The notes beneath the pieces were generated by a model. That model searched no databases. It worked only from the letters and a program-made list of their open reading frames with translations, and was not told the DNA's origin. From Hominenteromicrobium sp964531265 (lineage in GTDB: Bacteria > Bacillota > Clostridia > Oscillospirales > Acutalibacteraceae), in contig CAZHDW010000005.1 in assembly GCA_964531265.1 (NCBI GenBank), positions 1 through 64,000 on the forward strand: a stretch of 64,000 bases of DNA. Direction: 5' to 3'. Both the position numbers and the translations under genes were made by a program. Position 1 is the stretch's first letter, and the number at the start of each line of letters is the position of its first letter. This document shows positions 50,117-59,236 of this stretch, one piece after another.

Positions 50117-51403
50117 ATGATCGATATTAAATTTTTGAGAGAAAATCCGGATGTAGTACGCGAGAATATCAAGAAGAAGTTCCAGGACAGTAAGCTGCCC
50201 CTCGTTGATGAGGTAATCGAGCTTGACCTTGAGAAGCGTACCACACAGCAGAGAGCCGATGCACTGAGAGCCTCCAGAAATAAGCTCTCCAAGGAGATCG
50301 GCGGTCTGATGAAGCAGGGAAAAAAGGATGCGGCCAACGAGGTAAAGGCTCAGGTTCAGGCACAGTCCGATGAGCTTGCAGCAGCGGAGGCTAAGGAGAA
50401 GGAGCTCGACGAGCGCATTCTCAAGATAATGATGACAATTCCGAACATCATTGACCCGAGCGTTCCGATAGGCAAGGACGACAGCGAAAACGTTGAGGTA
50501 CAGCGCTATGGTGAGCCGGTGGTTCCGGATTTCCCCGTTCCGTACCACACAGATATTATGGAGCGCTTTGACGGCATCGATCTCGATTCCGCACGCCGCG
50601 TAGCAGGTAACGGCTTCTACTATCTCATGGGCGATATCGCTCGCCTGCATTCCGCAGTTATTTCCTATGCACGTGATTTCATGATCGACCGCGGATTCAC
50701 CTACTGCGTACCGCCGTTTATGATCCGTTCCGATGTTGTAACGGGCGTTATGAGCTTTGCTGAGATGGATGCAATGATGTACAAGATCGAGGGCGAGGAT
50801 CTCTACCTCATCGGCACAAGTGAGCACTCCATGATCGGTAAGTTCATCGACCAGATCATCCCGGAGGAGCAGCTTCCCCAGACTCTGACAAGCTACTCTC
50901 CGTGCTTCCGTAAGGAAAAGGGTGCACACGGCATTGAGGAGCGCGGTGTTTACCGTATCCACCAGTTTGAAAAGCAGGAAATGATCGTTGTCTGCAAGCC
51001 GGAGGATTCCATGATGTGGTATGATAAGCTCTGGCAGAACACAGTCGACCTCTTCCGCAGCATGGACATCCCGGTACGTACTCTTGAGTGCTGCTCCGGT
51101 GACCTTGCAGACCTTAAGGTCAAGTCCGTCGACGTTGAGGCATGGTCTCCGCGTCAGCAGAAGTACTTTGAGGTAGGCAGCTGCTCCAACCTCGGCGATG
51201 CTCAGGCACGCCGCCTGCGTATTCGTGTAAACGGAGAGAACGGCAAGTACCTTGCACACACACTGAACAACACAGTTGTTGCTCCGCCGCGTATGCTGAT
51301 AGCATTCCTTGAGAATAATCTCCAGGAGGACGGCAGCGTTAAGATTCCGGAGGCGCTGCGTCCGTACATGGGCGGCAAGGATAAGATCGTACCGAAGAAG
51401 TAA
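50117..51403 (+). CDS. serS: Seryl-tRNA synthetase
   Basis: Class II seryl-tRNA synthetase of 428 residues. The N-terminal long coiled-coil arm spans about residues 30-100 (ELDLEKRTTQQRADALRASRNKLSKEI and following helices), which contacts the long variable arm of tRNA-Ser. The catalytic core has the class II motifs: TSYSPCFRKEKG (motif 2) with GVYRIHQFEKQEM, and NNTVVAPPRMLIAFLENNLQ (motif 3). It lies 19 bases after parB, RBS AAAGGTGA, and ends in a terminator. Confidence 0.97.
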   Translation: MIDIKFLRENPDVVRENIKKKFQDSKLPLVDEVIELDLEKRTTQQRADALRASRNKLSKEIGGLMKQGKKDAANEVKAQVQAQSDELAAAEAKEKELDERILKIMMTIPNIIDPSVPIGKDDSENVEVQRYGEPVVPDFPVPYHTDIMERFDGIDLDSARRVAGNGFYYLMGDIARLHSAVISYARDFMIDRGFTYCVPPFMIRSDVVTGVMSFAEMDAMMYKIEGEDLYLIGTSEHSMIGKFIDQIIPEEQLPQTLTSYSPCFRKEKGAHGIEERGVYRIHQFEKQEMIVVCKPEDSMMWYDKLWQNTVDLFRSMDIPVRTLECCSGDLADLKVKSVDVEAWSPRQQKYFEVGSCSNLGDAQARRLRIRVNGENGKYLAHTLNNTVVAPPRMLIAFLENNLQEDGSVKIPEALRPYMGGKDKIVPKK

Positions 51404-51414
51404 TAAAGTCATTT

Positions 51415-51452
51415 ACAGCCACAGCAGATCGCTCTGTTGTGGCTGTTTTTTA
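51415..51452 (+). terminator. parAB-serS terminator
   Basis: ACAGCCACAG and CTGTTGTGGCTGT pair around a short loop, followed by TTTTTTATC. One mismatch lies inside the stem. Confidence 0.9.
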
Positions 51453-51989
51453 TCGTGCTCGTTTAAGTTTGATGTGCAGTGTAGGGCAGGGACTTGAGCA
51501 CAATGCAGCCCCCGCAGAAGGAGCGTTAGGTCGTGTTTTCCCGGTTTTCAGCGGAGAATTGTGAAAAACTTTTTCGAGGATATGTGGAAAACTGAAAACT
51601 CAAATTTTCCACTGCAAATTTATTCATTTAAAAATGAAAATATAACTTGAGAGAAAACTCGAATTCATGGGGAAAAAACGGCTTTAGCGGTGTAAATTGC
51701 AATAATTTCAGCTAAATATGAATGAATAATTATACATAAAGTTTTTAGATTTCCCGGTTGAAAACTCGGTGGAAAGTGTGGAAAAGCACATTTTGTTGTG
51801 GCGAACAACTGTTTTTCACAATTTATCGTGTGGGTAAAGCGCAGAAAAAGCCTCATACTATGCACAGCCGCGGGAAAATAAGTTGAAAAAATGCATATGC
51901 GGAGACGTTTCGCGCTATTTTGTCACTTTTCTATAAAAAACGACACAGAAAAAGCTCGAAAAATCTCTGCGATAGTTTTTGAAAATCGG
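51453..51989. other. AT-rich gap with DnaA-box-like sites
   Basis: A non-coding stretch of more than 530 bases, AT-rich, between serS and guaB. Inverted TTTTCCACA boxes read TGTGGAAAA at 51583-51591 and 51777-51785; further variants are TTTTCCACT at 51605, GGTGGAAAG at 51769, TTTTTCACA at 51812 and TGTGGGTAA (TTACCCACA inverted) at 51829-51837. Several T/A-rich runs lie between them. No gene is supported; short frames here lack a ribosome binding site. It may be a DnaA titration or regulatory region. Confidence 0.6.
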
Positions 51990-52018
51990 TTGAAAATAAA
52001 GGTATTCCATGCTACAAT
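51990..52018 (+). promoter_or_regulatory. guaB promoter
   Basis: TTGAAA (51990-51995), a 17-base spacer and TACAAT (52013-52018). The leader to guaB is about 110 bases and contains a hairpin TATGGCTC/GAGCCATA around 52042-52077; no purine riboswitch is evident. Confidence 0.8.
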
Positions 52019-52137
52019 AACAAATTAATAGTAACAATAGTTTATGGCTCTTTTTTGTAGCGTTTCAGAGCCATAAGGAAGCAAAAAAATGTGCATGTGC
52101 GGCTGAAAAGGCACAACTGAAAGGATGGCAGACGGTT

Positions 52138-53616
52138 ATGTTGAACACAGATTTTTCGTCCAAATTTGTTAAGGAGGGGCTGACCTTCGATGACGTTCTT
52201 CTGTTCCCCGCAGAATCGAACGTGCTGCCCGCGGAGGTGGATATCTCCACATGGCTCACAAAGAAGATCAAGCTGAACACTCCGATCATGACTGCGGCAA
52301 TGGACACTGTTACAGAGGCAGAAATGGCTATTGCTATCGCACGTGAGGGCGGCATTGGTATTATTCATAAGAATATGTCCATTGAGCGTCAGGCAGACCT
52401 GGTTGACCGCGTAAAGCGCTCCGAAAACGGCGTTATTGTTGACCCGTTCTTCCTTGCTCCCGATAATACAGTCCGCGAGGCAGATGCTCTCATGGGCAGA
52501 TACAAGATCTCCGGCGTGCCGATCTGCAAGGATGGCAAGCTCGTAGGCATCATCACAAACCGTGATCTCCGCTTCATGACAAGCACCGACTTCGAGCAGA
52601 AGATCGAGAACGTCATGACAAAGGAAAACCTTGTCACAGCACCTGTCGGCACAACAATGGCCGATGCACAGGAGCTGCTGCGCAAGCATAAGATAGAAAA
52701 GCTTCCGATAGTTGACGCTGAGGGCAACCTCAAGGGTCTTATCACTATAAAGGATATAGAAAAGGCTGTTCAGTACCCGAATTCCGCAAGGGATGAGAAC
52801 GGCAGATTGCTCTGCGGTGCCGCTATCGGCGCTACAGCGGACGTTCTTGACCGTGTTGCAGCTCTTGTTGAAGCAGGTGTTGACGTTGTTACACTCGACT
52901 CCGCACATGGCCACAACAGCGGCATCATCAACGCTGTTCGTAAGGTAAAGGCTGCTTATCCTGAGCTTCAGCTCATCGCAGGCAACATTGCAACGGGCGA
53001 AGCTGCACGCGCACTCATCGAGGCCGGCGCAGACTGCATCAAGGTCGGTATCGGCCCGGGCTCCATCTGCACAACACGTGTTGTTGCAGGTATCGGTGTT
53101 CCGCAGATCACAGCAGTTTACGACGCTGCCTGTGTTGCTGCTGAGTACGGCATTCCGGTTATTGCAGACGGCGGCATCAAGTACAGTGGTGATATTGTAA
53201 AGGCACTGGCTGCAGGTGCTAACGTTGTTATGCTCGGCTCTCTGGTTGCAGGCTGCAAGGAGGCTCCGGGTGAGTACGAGCTCTATCAGGGCAGACAGTT
53301 CAAGGTTTACCGCGGCATGGGTTCTCTCGGTGCTATGGGTAAGGGCTCCAGCGACCGTTACTTCCAGGCTAACAACAAGAAGTATGTTCCGGAAGGCGTT
53401 GAGGGTCGTGTTCCGTTCAAGGGCCCGCTTGCCGATACTATCTATCAGATGGTTGGCGGTCTGCGCTCCGGTATGGGCTACACAGGATGCGCAAATATCC
53501 CCGAGATGCATGAGAAGGCACAGTTCGTCAAGATCACAGGTGCCGGCCTCAAGGAAAGCCATCCGCATGACATCCAGATCACAAAGGAAGCTCCCAACTA
53601 TTCCATGAATGGCTGA
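52138..53616 (+). CDS. guaB: IMP dehydrogenase
   Basis: Inosine-5-prime-monophosphate dehydrogenase of 492 residues, making XMP for GTP synthesis. The TIM-barrel start is GLTFDDVLLFPAESNVLP. Two CBS domains follow at about residues 95-205 (ISGVPICKDGKLVGIITNRDLRF and LPIVDAEGNLKGLITIKDIE). The catalytic loop is GPGSICTTRVVAGIGVPQ near residue 300, with the nucleophilic Cys. GGIKYSGDIVKALAAGANVVMLG and YRGMGSLGAM carry the phosphate and NAD sites. It has its own promoter, and a strong terminator follows. Confidence 0.97.
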   Translation: MLNTDFSSKFVKEGLTFDDVLLFPAESNVLPAEVDISTWLTKKIKLNTPIMTAAMDTVTEAEMAIAIAREGGIGIIHKNMSIERQADLVDRVKRSENGVIVDPFFLAPDNTVREADALMGRYKISGVPICKDGKLVGIITNRDLRFMTSTDFEQKIENVMTKENLVTAPVGTTMADAQELLRKHKIEKLPIVDAEGNLKGLITIKDIEKAVQYPNSARDENGRLLCGAAIGATADVLDRVAALVEAGVDVVTLDSAHGHNSGIINAVRKVKAAYPELQLIAGNIATGEAARALIEAGADCIKVGIGPGSICTTRVVAGIGVPQITAVYDAACVAAEYGIPVIADGGIKYSGDIVKALAAGANVVMLGSLVAGCKEAPGEYELYQGRQFKVYRGMGSLGAMGKGSSDRYFQANNKKYVPEGVEGRVPFKGPLADTIYQMVGGLRSGMGYTGCANIPEMHEKAQFVKITGAGLKESHPHDIQITKEAPNYSMNG

Positions 53617-53632
53617 TATCGGGCATAATACA

Positions 53633-53673
53633 CAGGGTGACGCTCCGCAAGGAGCTGTCACCCTGTTTTTTTT
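53633..53673 (+). terminator. guaB terminator
   Basis: CAGGGTGAC and GTCACCCTG form the stem, an inner GCTCC/GGAGC stem closes the loop, and eight T residues follow. Confidence 0.93.
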
Positions 53674-54169
53674 ATTTTCCAAAACCGGATATGAATTATA
53701 AACAGAAAAAAACGATAAAGAAAAGCAACAGAATTGTAATGCTGTCGTTACAGAAAGGCTCTGCGGCGAAAGGGAAGAGGTTTCACAGCGCGGGAAAATC
53801 GGTAAAAAATTAACATGCCGCATATAGTGGGTATTATGCGGCATATTTATTCACCTTTTTACAACTGCAAAGCGGAGCACATATATATAATAGTATGCCG
53901 TAAAAGCCCAAAAACGAATGAAAAAGGGTCGCTTGAACGCGTTAGCAAGTCAAAGCGATAGGATAAGTGCAGGAAATAATTACAAAAGCGTCACTTAATA
54001 ATGCATAAATATACAGCGACTGAATAATCATGAAATTCGGCAGTTTTGCAGGGTTTTCGCGAGTTAGGCGCCAAAAAGGGGGGTTGTCCGTGTGGAACGA
54101 AGCATTTTGTATGTGAAATATGCACAAAAACAGGCGTGAAATTTCAATATTGTTTCTTGGATTTGCCAC
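53674..54169. other. Gene-free stretch upstream of oppA with a hairpin
   Basis: About 500 bases with no supported gene. The single clear element is a perfect 10-base inverted repeat, ATGCCGCATA and TATGCGGCAT, near 53814-53844, followed by a mixed A/T region. No tRNA, riboswitch or mobile-element end is recognisable. Confidence 0.5.
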
Positions 54170-54198
54170 TTGCAAAATGTATTATTATGCTGTATCAT
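54170..54198 (+). promoter_or_regulatory. opp operon promoter
   Basis: TTGCAA (54170-54175), a 17-base spacer and TATCAT (54193-54198), about 70 bases upstream of oppA. Confidence 0.75.
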
Positions 54199-54270
54199 AT
54201 ATCCAACATGAATTTCCCAAAAACGGAAATTGCATAAATCAAAATTCCTGATAATTAGGAGGGACAAAAG

Positions 54271-56028
54271 ATGAAACTGAAAAAGGTTCTCGCTATGCTC
54301 CTTGCTCTGGCAATGGTCGTTTCAGCCGTTACAGCATGTTCCGGTTCCGGTAACGAATCCAGCAAAGTAGAGGAAAGCAGCACTACCGAAAGCTCCGCTG
54401 AAGAATCCAGCACGTCTGATGATGGTGAGGTGGAAGTAATACGAACCGGTGAAGCAAAGGTTCAGGAAAAGGTTGACGGTATTTCCGATAACGAGACACT
54501 GAACTTCCGTATCGGCATGGAGCCGACCGGCATGAACACCATCACGATCTCCTACTCCGACGAGTTCACAATGGTTGGTAACATCTATGATACACTTACA
54601 CGTGTACAGGAGGACGGCACTTATGCAGGTGCTGCAGCCGAGAAGATTGATGTCTCCGATGACGAACTCACATATACATTCCATCTCCGTAAGGACGCTA
54701 AGTGGACAAACGGCGATACAGTTACAGCAGAAGACTTCGCTTTCGCATGGAGCGAGCTGCTGAATCCGGAAATCGCTGCTGAGTATGCTTACTTCACATA
54801 CTTCATTGAGAACGCTGAAGCTTACTACAACGGCGAGTGCTCCTGGGAAGACGTTGGCATTAAGGTTATTGACGACTTCACCCTCGAGGTTAAACTCCAC
54901 ACTCCGCTTCCGTACGCACTTGAGCTCTTCTCCTTCGGCACACTGGCTCCGGTAAACAAGAACTTCTACGAGACAGTCGGTGCAGACCTTTACAACACAG
55001 AGCCGGAGTACTTCTGCTCCAACGGTCCGTTCGCTCTTGTTGAGTGGTCACACGGCGAGAAGCTCGTTGTTCAGAAGAACGAAAACTACTACGATGCAGA
55101 TAAGGTTGGCGCAAAGCAGATCACCTTTAAGATCATCTCCGATGCAAACGCAGTTCTGAATGCATTCCTTGCAGGTGAGATCGACTACACAGGCTCACTT
55201 TCCACAGGCGACCAGATCACAATGGTTCAGGGCGCAGGCTACGACGTAGTTCAGTTCCCGGGCAGAACATACTATTATATCATGTGCAACCTGCAGAACG
55301 AGGTTCTTGCTAACAACAACATGAGAAAGGCTCTTGCACTTGCATTTGATAAGCAGGCTCTCTGCGATGCAACTCTCGGTAACGGTTCCGTTCCGATGAC
55401 AAACTTCGCTCCCGGCGTCTTCATTGGCGACCACAACTACGAAGAGGCTGCAAAGGCTGCTAACGGCGGCGACTTCTTCCCGACATACGACCTTGAGGCA
55501 GCTAAGGAGTACTTCGCTAAGGCTCTTGAAGAGCTCAACATGACAGCCGATCAGATCAAACTCTCCATCGACTGCGGCGATTCCTCTCAGGCAATTCAGC
55601 AGGCTTCCTTCTACCAGGAGGCATGGCAGCAGGCATTCGGTATCACAATCGAGGTCAACTCCATGATCACAAAGCAGGTAGCTGCTAACCGTTCCGCTGG
55701 TGACTACGACCTGACAATGTCCGGTTGGGGCCCCGACTACAACGACCCGATTTCCGACCTTGACCTTTGGGTAACAGGCGGCGGTATCAACGAAGGCTTC
55801 TACTCCAACGAAGAGTACGATGAGCAGATCAATATCGCAAGAACAACTACCGATGTTGCAGCTCGTGAGGCAGCCTTCATCAAGTGTGAGCAGATCCTCG
55901 CTGAGGATTATCCGATCCTCCCGGTTTATGTCCGCGGCAGTGCATACGCTATCTCCGATAAGATCGTGGGCGGCTTCATCGCAGACCAGAACCAGACAAC
56001 ATACCGTTATGTACAGCTCGTTGGCTGA
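54271..56028 (+). CDS. oppA: Peptide-binding lipoprotein OppA/DppE
   Basis: Extracellular substrate-binding lipoprotein of 585 residues of the SBP_bac_5 family. The lipoprotein signal is MKLKKVLAMLLALAMVVSAVTAC with lipobox VTAC, followed by a Ser/Glu-rich linker. The mature domain has LNFRIGMEPTGMNTITISY, YDTLTRVQEDGTY, YTFHLRKDAKWTNGDTVTAEDFAFAWSELLNPE, FCSNGPFALVEWSHGEKLVVQKN, MTMSGWGPDYNDPISDLDLW and ILPVYVRGSAY. It binds oligopeptides for OppBCDF. AGGAGGGAC is the ribosome binding site. It is expected to be made in excess over the permeases because of the hairpin after it. Confidence 0.95.
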   Translation: MKLKKVLAMLLALAMVVSAVTACSGSGNESSKVEESSTTESSAEESSTSDDGEVEVIRTGEAKVQEKVDGISDNETLNFRIGMEPTGMNTITISYSDEFTMVGNIYDTLTRVQEDGTYAGAAAEKIDVSDDELTYTFHLRKDAKWTNGDTVTAEDFAFAWSELLNPEIAAEYAYFTYFIENAEAYYNGECSWEDVGIKVIDDFTLEVKLHTPLPYALELFSFGTLAPVNKNFYETVGADLYNTEPEYFCSNGPFALVEWSHGEKLVVQKNENYYDADKVGAKQITFKIISDANAVLNAFLAGEIDYTGSLSTGDQITMVQGAGYDVVQFPGRTYYYIMCNLQNEVLANNNMRKALALAFDKQALCDATLGNGSVPMTNFAPGVFIGDHNYEEAAKAANGGDFFPTYDLEAAKEYFAKALEELNMTADQIKLSIDCGDSSQAIQQASFYQEAWQQAFGITIEVNSMITKQVAANRSAGDYDLTMSGWGPDYNDPISDLDLWVTGGGINEGFYSNEEYDEQINIARTTTDVAAREAAFIKCEQILAEDYPILPVYVRGSAYAISDKIVGGFIADQNQTTYRYVQLVG

Positions 56029-56080
56029 TATATAAAAGGTGTATCAAGGAAACCTTGAAAATTTAAAAAAAGCTTAGCTT

Positions 56081-56133
56081 CGTATCGTTTAGCAGCTTGT
56101 GATGAGCAAGCTGCTAAACATACGATATTTTTC
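56081..56133 (+). terminator. Hairpin between oppA and oppB, probably a leaky terminator
   Basis: ATCGTTTAGCAGCTTG and CAAGCTGCTAAACATACGAT form a long stem with a 2-3 base bulge around a 7-base loop, followed by ATTTTT. Its location inside an operon suggests partial termination, or a stabilising 3-prime end that keeps oppA transcript high. Confidence 0.8.
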
Positions 56134-56324
56134 ACTCTTTTATTTTTGACGTATGAGGGCTGAAATTATAGGCTTTTATATAAGTTCACTCTCATGCCAA
56201 ATGAGAAAAATGTCGTTTTGATACGGACATGGCCGCGGGTGTTTCGCGACCGCGCGCAAAACGTCGGCGGCTTTGTCCGCACAGCCAAATATCAAAAAGA
56301 AATCCGAAAAGGAGGATGACCTCT

Positions 56325-57260
56325 ATGGTTAAGTACATTTTAAAAAGAGTAGGCTATTCCATCGTAACTCTTTTCGTGCTTATCACTCTCACATTCTTCC
56401 TGATGCAGCTTCTCCCCGGTGACCCGTTCACAGGCGAAAAGAAAATTCCGGAAGCAGTTATGGCAAACATGATGGCGAAATACGGCCTCGACAAGCCCGT
56501 TTGGCAGCAGTACCTGCTGTACATCGGCAACGTTCTTCAGGGCGATCTCGGTATTTCCCTCACCTACAACCGCTCTATCAACCTTATGATAAGCGAATCC
56601 TTCTTTATCTCCGCAAGCCTCGGTATCCGCTCGGTTATATTCGCATTTATCGGCGGTGTCCTGCTCGGTACACTTGCAGCGCTTAATCGCGGCAAGGCAT
56701 GGGACTCTATCACCATGTTCATTGCTATCGTCGGTGTGTCCGTCCCGTCCTTCGTTATGGCGTCGCTTCTTCAGTACTTCCTCGGTCTTAAGCTTTTCCA
56801 GGCAACCGGTGTTCGCATCTTTGCCGTAAGCGGCTGGGGCGCACTTAATCAGTCGATCCTGCCGGTATTCGCACTCGGCCTCGGTACTTTGGCCTCCATC
56901 TCCCGTCTTACACGTACAAGTATGCTGGATGTTCTCGGTCAGGATTACATCAAGACTGCAAAGGCTAAGGGCCTTGGCCAGTCCGCTATCATCCTCAAGC
57001 ATGCACTGCGCAATGCTATCATGCCGGTCATCACGATCCTCGGCCCGACAATCGCAGGTCTGCTCACAGGCGGCTTCGTTGTTGAGAATGTTTTCTCCAT
57101 CCCGGGCCTCGGCAGATACTTCGTACAGAGCGTTCAGAGTCTTGACTATACAATGATCGCAGGCAGCACGATCTTCTACGGCGCATTCCTCATTCTCATG
57201 AACCTCGTAGTTGACGTTGCATACTGCCTTATTGATCCGCGTGTTAAGTTGGAGGGTTGA
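56325..57260 (+). CDS. oppB: Oligopeptide ABC transporter permease OppB
   Basis: Membrane permease of 311 residues with six segments. It starts VKYILKRVGYSIVTLFVLITLTFFLMQLLPGDPF, the OppB/DppB N-terminal signature. YGLDKPVWQQYLLYIGNVLQGDLGISLTYN follows, and the EAA loop is DYIKTAKAKGLGQSAIILKHALRNAIMPVIT. It ends DPRVKLEG. The start is the ATG at 56325, nine bases after AGGAGG; the longer upstream frame is not supported. It lies three bases before oppC. Confidence 0.95.
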   Translation: MVKYILKRVGYSIVTLFVLITLTFFLMQLLPGDPFTGEKKIPEAVMANMMAKYGLDKPVWQQYLLYIGNVLQGDLGISLTYNRSINLMISESFFISASLGIRSVIFAFIGGVLLGTLAALNRGKAWDSITMFIAIVGVSVPSFVMASLLQYFLGLKLFQATGVRIFAVSGWGALNQSILPVFALGLGTLASISRLTRTSMLDVLGQDYIKTAKAKGLGQSAIILKHALRNAIMPVITILGPTIAGLLTGGFVVENVFSIPGLGRYFVQSVQSLDYTMIAGSTIFYGAFLILMNLVVDVAYCLIDPRVKLEG

Positions 57261-57263
57261 TCC

Positions 57264-58217
57264 ATGGCTACAATTGAAAAATCCCGTTTTGAATGGATCG
57301 GCTCCGATCCGGAAAACAGAGAGGGCATTGCCCGCGAAAGTATTACATATTGGAAGGACGCTCTCAATCGCCTTAAGAAGAATAAGGTTGCCATTGTATG
57401 TTTCTTCCTGATCTGTCTTATAATCATCACATGTATCCTTCTGCCGTTCTTCTCACCGTTCAGCAGCAGTGAGCAGCATTTGGGCGAGGTAAATAAGGGC
57501 TTCTTCACACCGTGTACCGACGAGCGCTATGCAGGCGAGGGTCATATGCATGTCTTCGGTACCGACCAGCTCGGCCGTGATATGTACACACGTGCCTTCG
57601 AGGGCGGCCGTGTTTCCCTTATTATTGCGTTTGCGGCAGTTGCTGTTAACCTCATCATCGGCCTTATCTACGGAGGTATCGCCGGCTACATCGGCGGCAT
57701 GGTAGATAACATCATGATGCGTATCGTTGAGATCATCAACGGTATCCCGTACCTCATCGTTGTTATCCTCCTGCTCATGGTTCTCCCCAAGGGCATATTC
57801 ACGCTTGTTATCGCATACGGCATAACGAGCTGGACAGGTATGGCGCGTCTTGTTCGCGGTCAGATACTCCAGCTTAAGAGCCAGGAATTTGTTGTTGCTG
57901 CTGAGGCTATGGGTGCAAACAGCTCCCGTATCATCGCACGTCACCTTATTCCGAATGCACTTTCCGTTATCATTGTTAACATTACAATGGCTATCCCGAG
58001 CGCAATCTTCACAGAAGCGTTCCTCTCATATCTTGGCCTTGGTGTACCGGTTCCGCAGCCGTCTTGGGGCGTTCTGGCACAGGATGGTCAGCAGCACTTC
58101 ATGGTATATCCGTATCAGCTGCTTATTCCGGCAGGCTTCATCAGCATTACTATGCTGTCCTTTAACCTGCTTGGTGATGGTCTGCGCGATGCATTTGACC
58201 CGCGCTTGAGGAGGTAA
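57264..58217 (+). CDS. oppC: Oligopeptide ABC transporter permease OppC
   Basis: Second membrane permease, 317 residues. It carries the OppC-type N-terminal segment (YWKDALNRLKKNKVAIVCFFLICLIIITCILLPFF) and HVFGTDQLGRDMYTRAFEGGRVSL, which is diagnostic. The EAA loop is FVVAAEAMGANSSRIIARHLIPNALSVIIV. The last segments and DPRLRR complete it. The gene is 3 bases after oppB with a GGAGGGTTG site and 5 bases before oppD, one operon. Confidence 0.95.
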   Translation: MATIEKSRFEWIGSDPENREGIARESITYWKDALNRLKKNKVAIVCFFLICLIIITCILLPFFSPFSSSEQHLGEVNKGFFTPCTDERYAGEGHMHVFGTDQLGRDMYTRAFEGGRVSLIIAFAAVAVNLIIGLIYGGIAGYIGGMVDNIMMRIVEIINGIPYLIVVILLLMVLPKGIFTLVIAYGITSWTGMARLVRGQILQLKSQEFVVAAEAMGANSSRIIARHLIPNALSVIIVNITMAIPSAIFTEAFLSYLGLGVPVPQPSWGVLAQDGQQHFMVYPYQLLIPAGFISITMLSFNLLGDGLRDAFDPRLRR

Positions 58218-58222
58218 GAACA

Positions 58223-59236
58223 ATGGCAAGAATTCTTGATGTTAAGGATCTTTCTGTATCCTTTGACACATACGCCGGCGAAGTTCAGGCTGTACGCGGC
58301 GTTACATTCCACGTTGATGAGGGCGAAGTCCTTGCAATAGTCGGTGAGTCCGGCTGCGGTAAGAGCGTTTCCGCCCAGACTATAATGAAGCTGAATCCGA
58401 TGCCGCCGGCAAGAATCAAGGACGGCTCCGTCGTTCAGCTCGGCGAGCACGACATCGTTGCAGCTTCCGAAAAGGACATGCAGAGCATCCGCGGTAAGGA
58501 AGTATCCATGATATTCCAGGACCCGATGACCTGCCTGAACCCGACAAAGCCCGTTGGCAAGCAGATAGTTGAGGCTATCAAGCACCACAGAAACCTTTCC
58601 ACGGCGGAAGCTAAGGAAGAGGCTATCAAGTACCTCAATCTGGTAAAGATCCCGAATGCGGAAGAGCGCGCAAAGCAGTATCCGCATGAGTTCTCCGGCG
58701 GTATGCGTCAGAGAGCTATGATCGCTATGGCTCTTTCCTGTAACCCGAAGCTCCTCATTGCCGATGAGCCCACAACAGCTCTGGACGTTACTATCCAGGC
58801 TCAGATCATGGACCTTCTGGCAGAAATCAAGGAGAAGACAAACACAGCTATCATCCTCATCACACATGACCTCGGCGTTGTTGCTTCCATGGCTGACCGC
58901 GTTGCAGTTATGTATGCAGGTAAGGTCGTTGAGACAGGCACCTGCGAGGATATCTTCTATCGCAGCTCCCACCCGTACACACAGGCACTGCTCAAGAGCC
59001 TTCCGTCCGTTGAGATGTCCAAGGATGAGCGCCTTGTGTCCATTCCCGGCACACCGCCGGATCTTATCCGTCCGCCGAAGGGTTGCGGCTTTGCCGCACG
59101 CTGCACTCACTGCATGAAGATATGCCGTGAGGCACAGCCGGATGTATTCAAGATGGGCGAGGGTCATGAGGCATCCTGCTGGCTGCTCCACCCCGACTGC
59201 CCGAGCGCTGCTGAAAGAGGTGAGCCGAATGAGTAA
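58223..59236 (+). CDS. oppD: Oligopeptide ABC transporter ATPase OppD
   Basis: ATPase of 337 residues, one of the two that drive OppBC. Walker A is GESGCGKSVSAQTIM near residue 39, the signature FSGGMRQRAMIAMAL, Walker B LLIADEPTTALDVT, and the switch His ILITHDLGVVA. The C-terminal oligopeptide-transport extension contains cysteines that may bind an Fe-S cluster: GCGFAARCTHCMKICRE. The stop codon overlaps oppF by 8 bases. Preceded by GAGGAGGTAAG. Confidence 0.95.
   Translation: MARILDVKDLSVSFDTYAGEVQAVRGVTFHVDEGEVLAIVGESGCGKSVSAQTIMKLNPMPPARIKDGSVVQLGEHDIVAASEKDMQSIRGKEVSMIFQDPMTCLNPTKPVGKQIVEAIKHHRNLSTAEAKEEAIKYLNLVKIPNAEERAKQYPHEFSGGMRQRAMIAMALSCNPKLLIADEPTTALDVTIQAQIMDLLAEIKEKTNTAIILITHDLGVVASMADRVAVMYAGKVVETGTCEDIFYRSSHPYTQALLKSLPSVEMSKDERLVSIPGTPPDLIRPPKGCGFAARCTHCMKICREAQPDVFKMGEGHEASCWLLHPDCPSAAERGEPNE

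Noticed and set aside
50075..51412. A 445-codon minus-strand frame
   Set aside because: Antisense shadow of serS without any ribosome binding site or domain.
52042..53844. A 600-codon minus-strand frame
   Set aside because: Antisense shadow of guaB, extending into the hairpin terminator; Cys-rich chance translation.
53942..54267. Three short frames in the guaB-oppA gap
   Set aside because: No ribosome binding site, one overlaps the opp promoter, no family resemblance.
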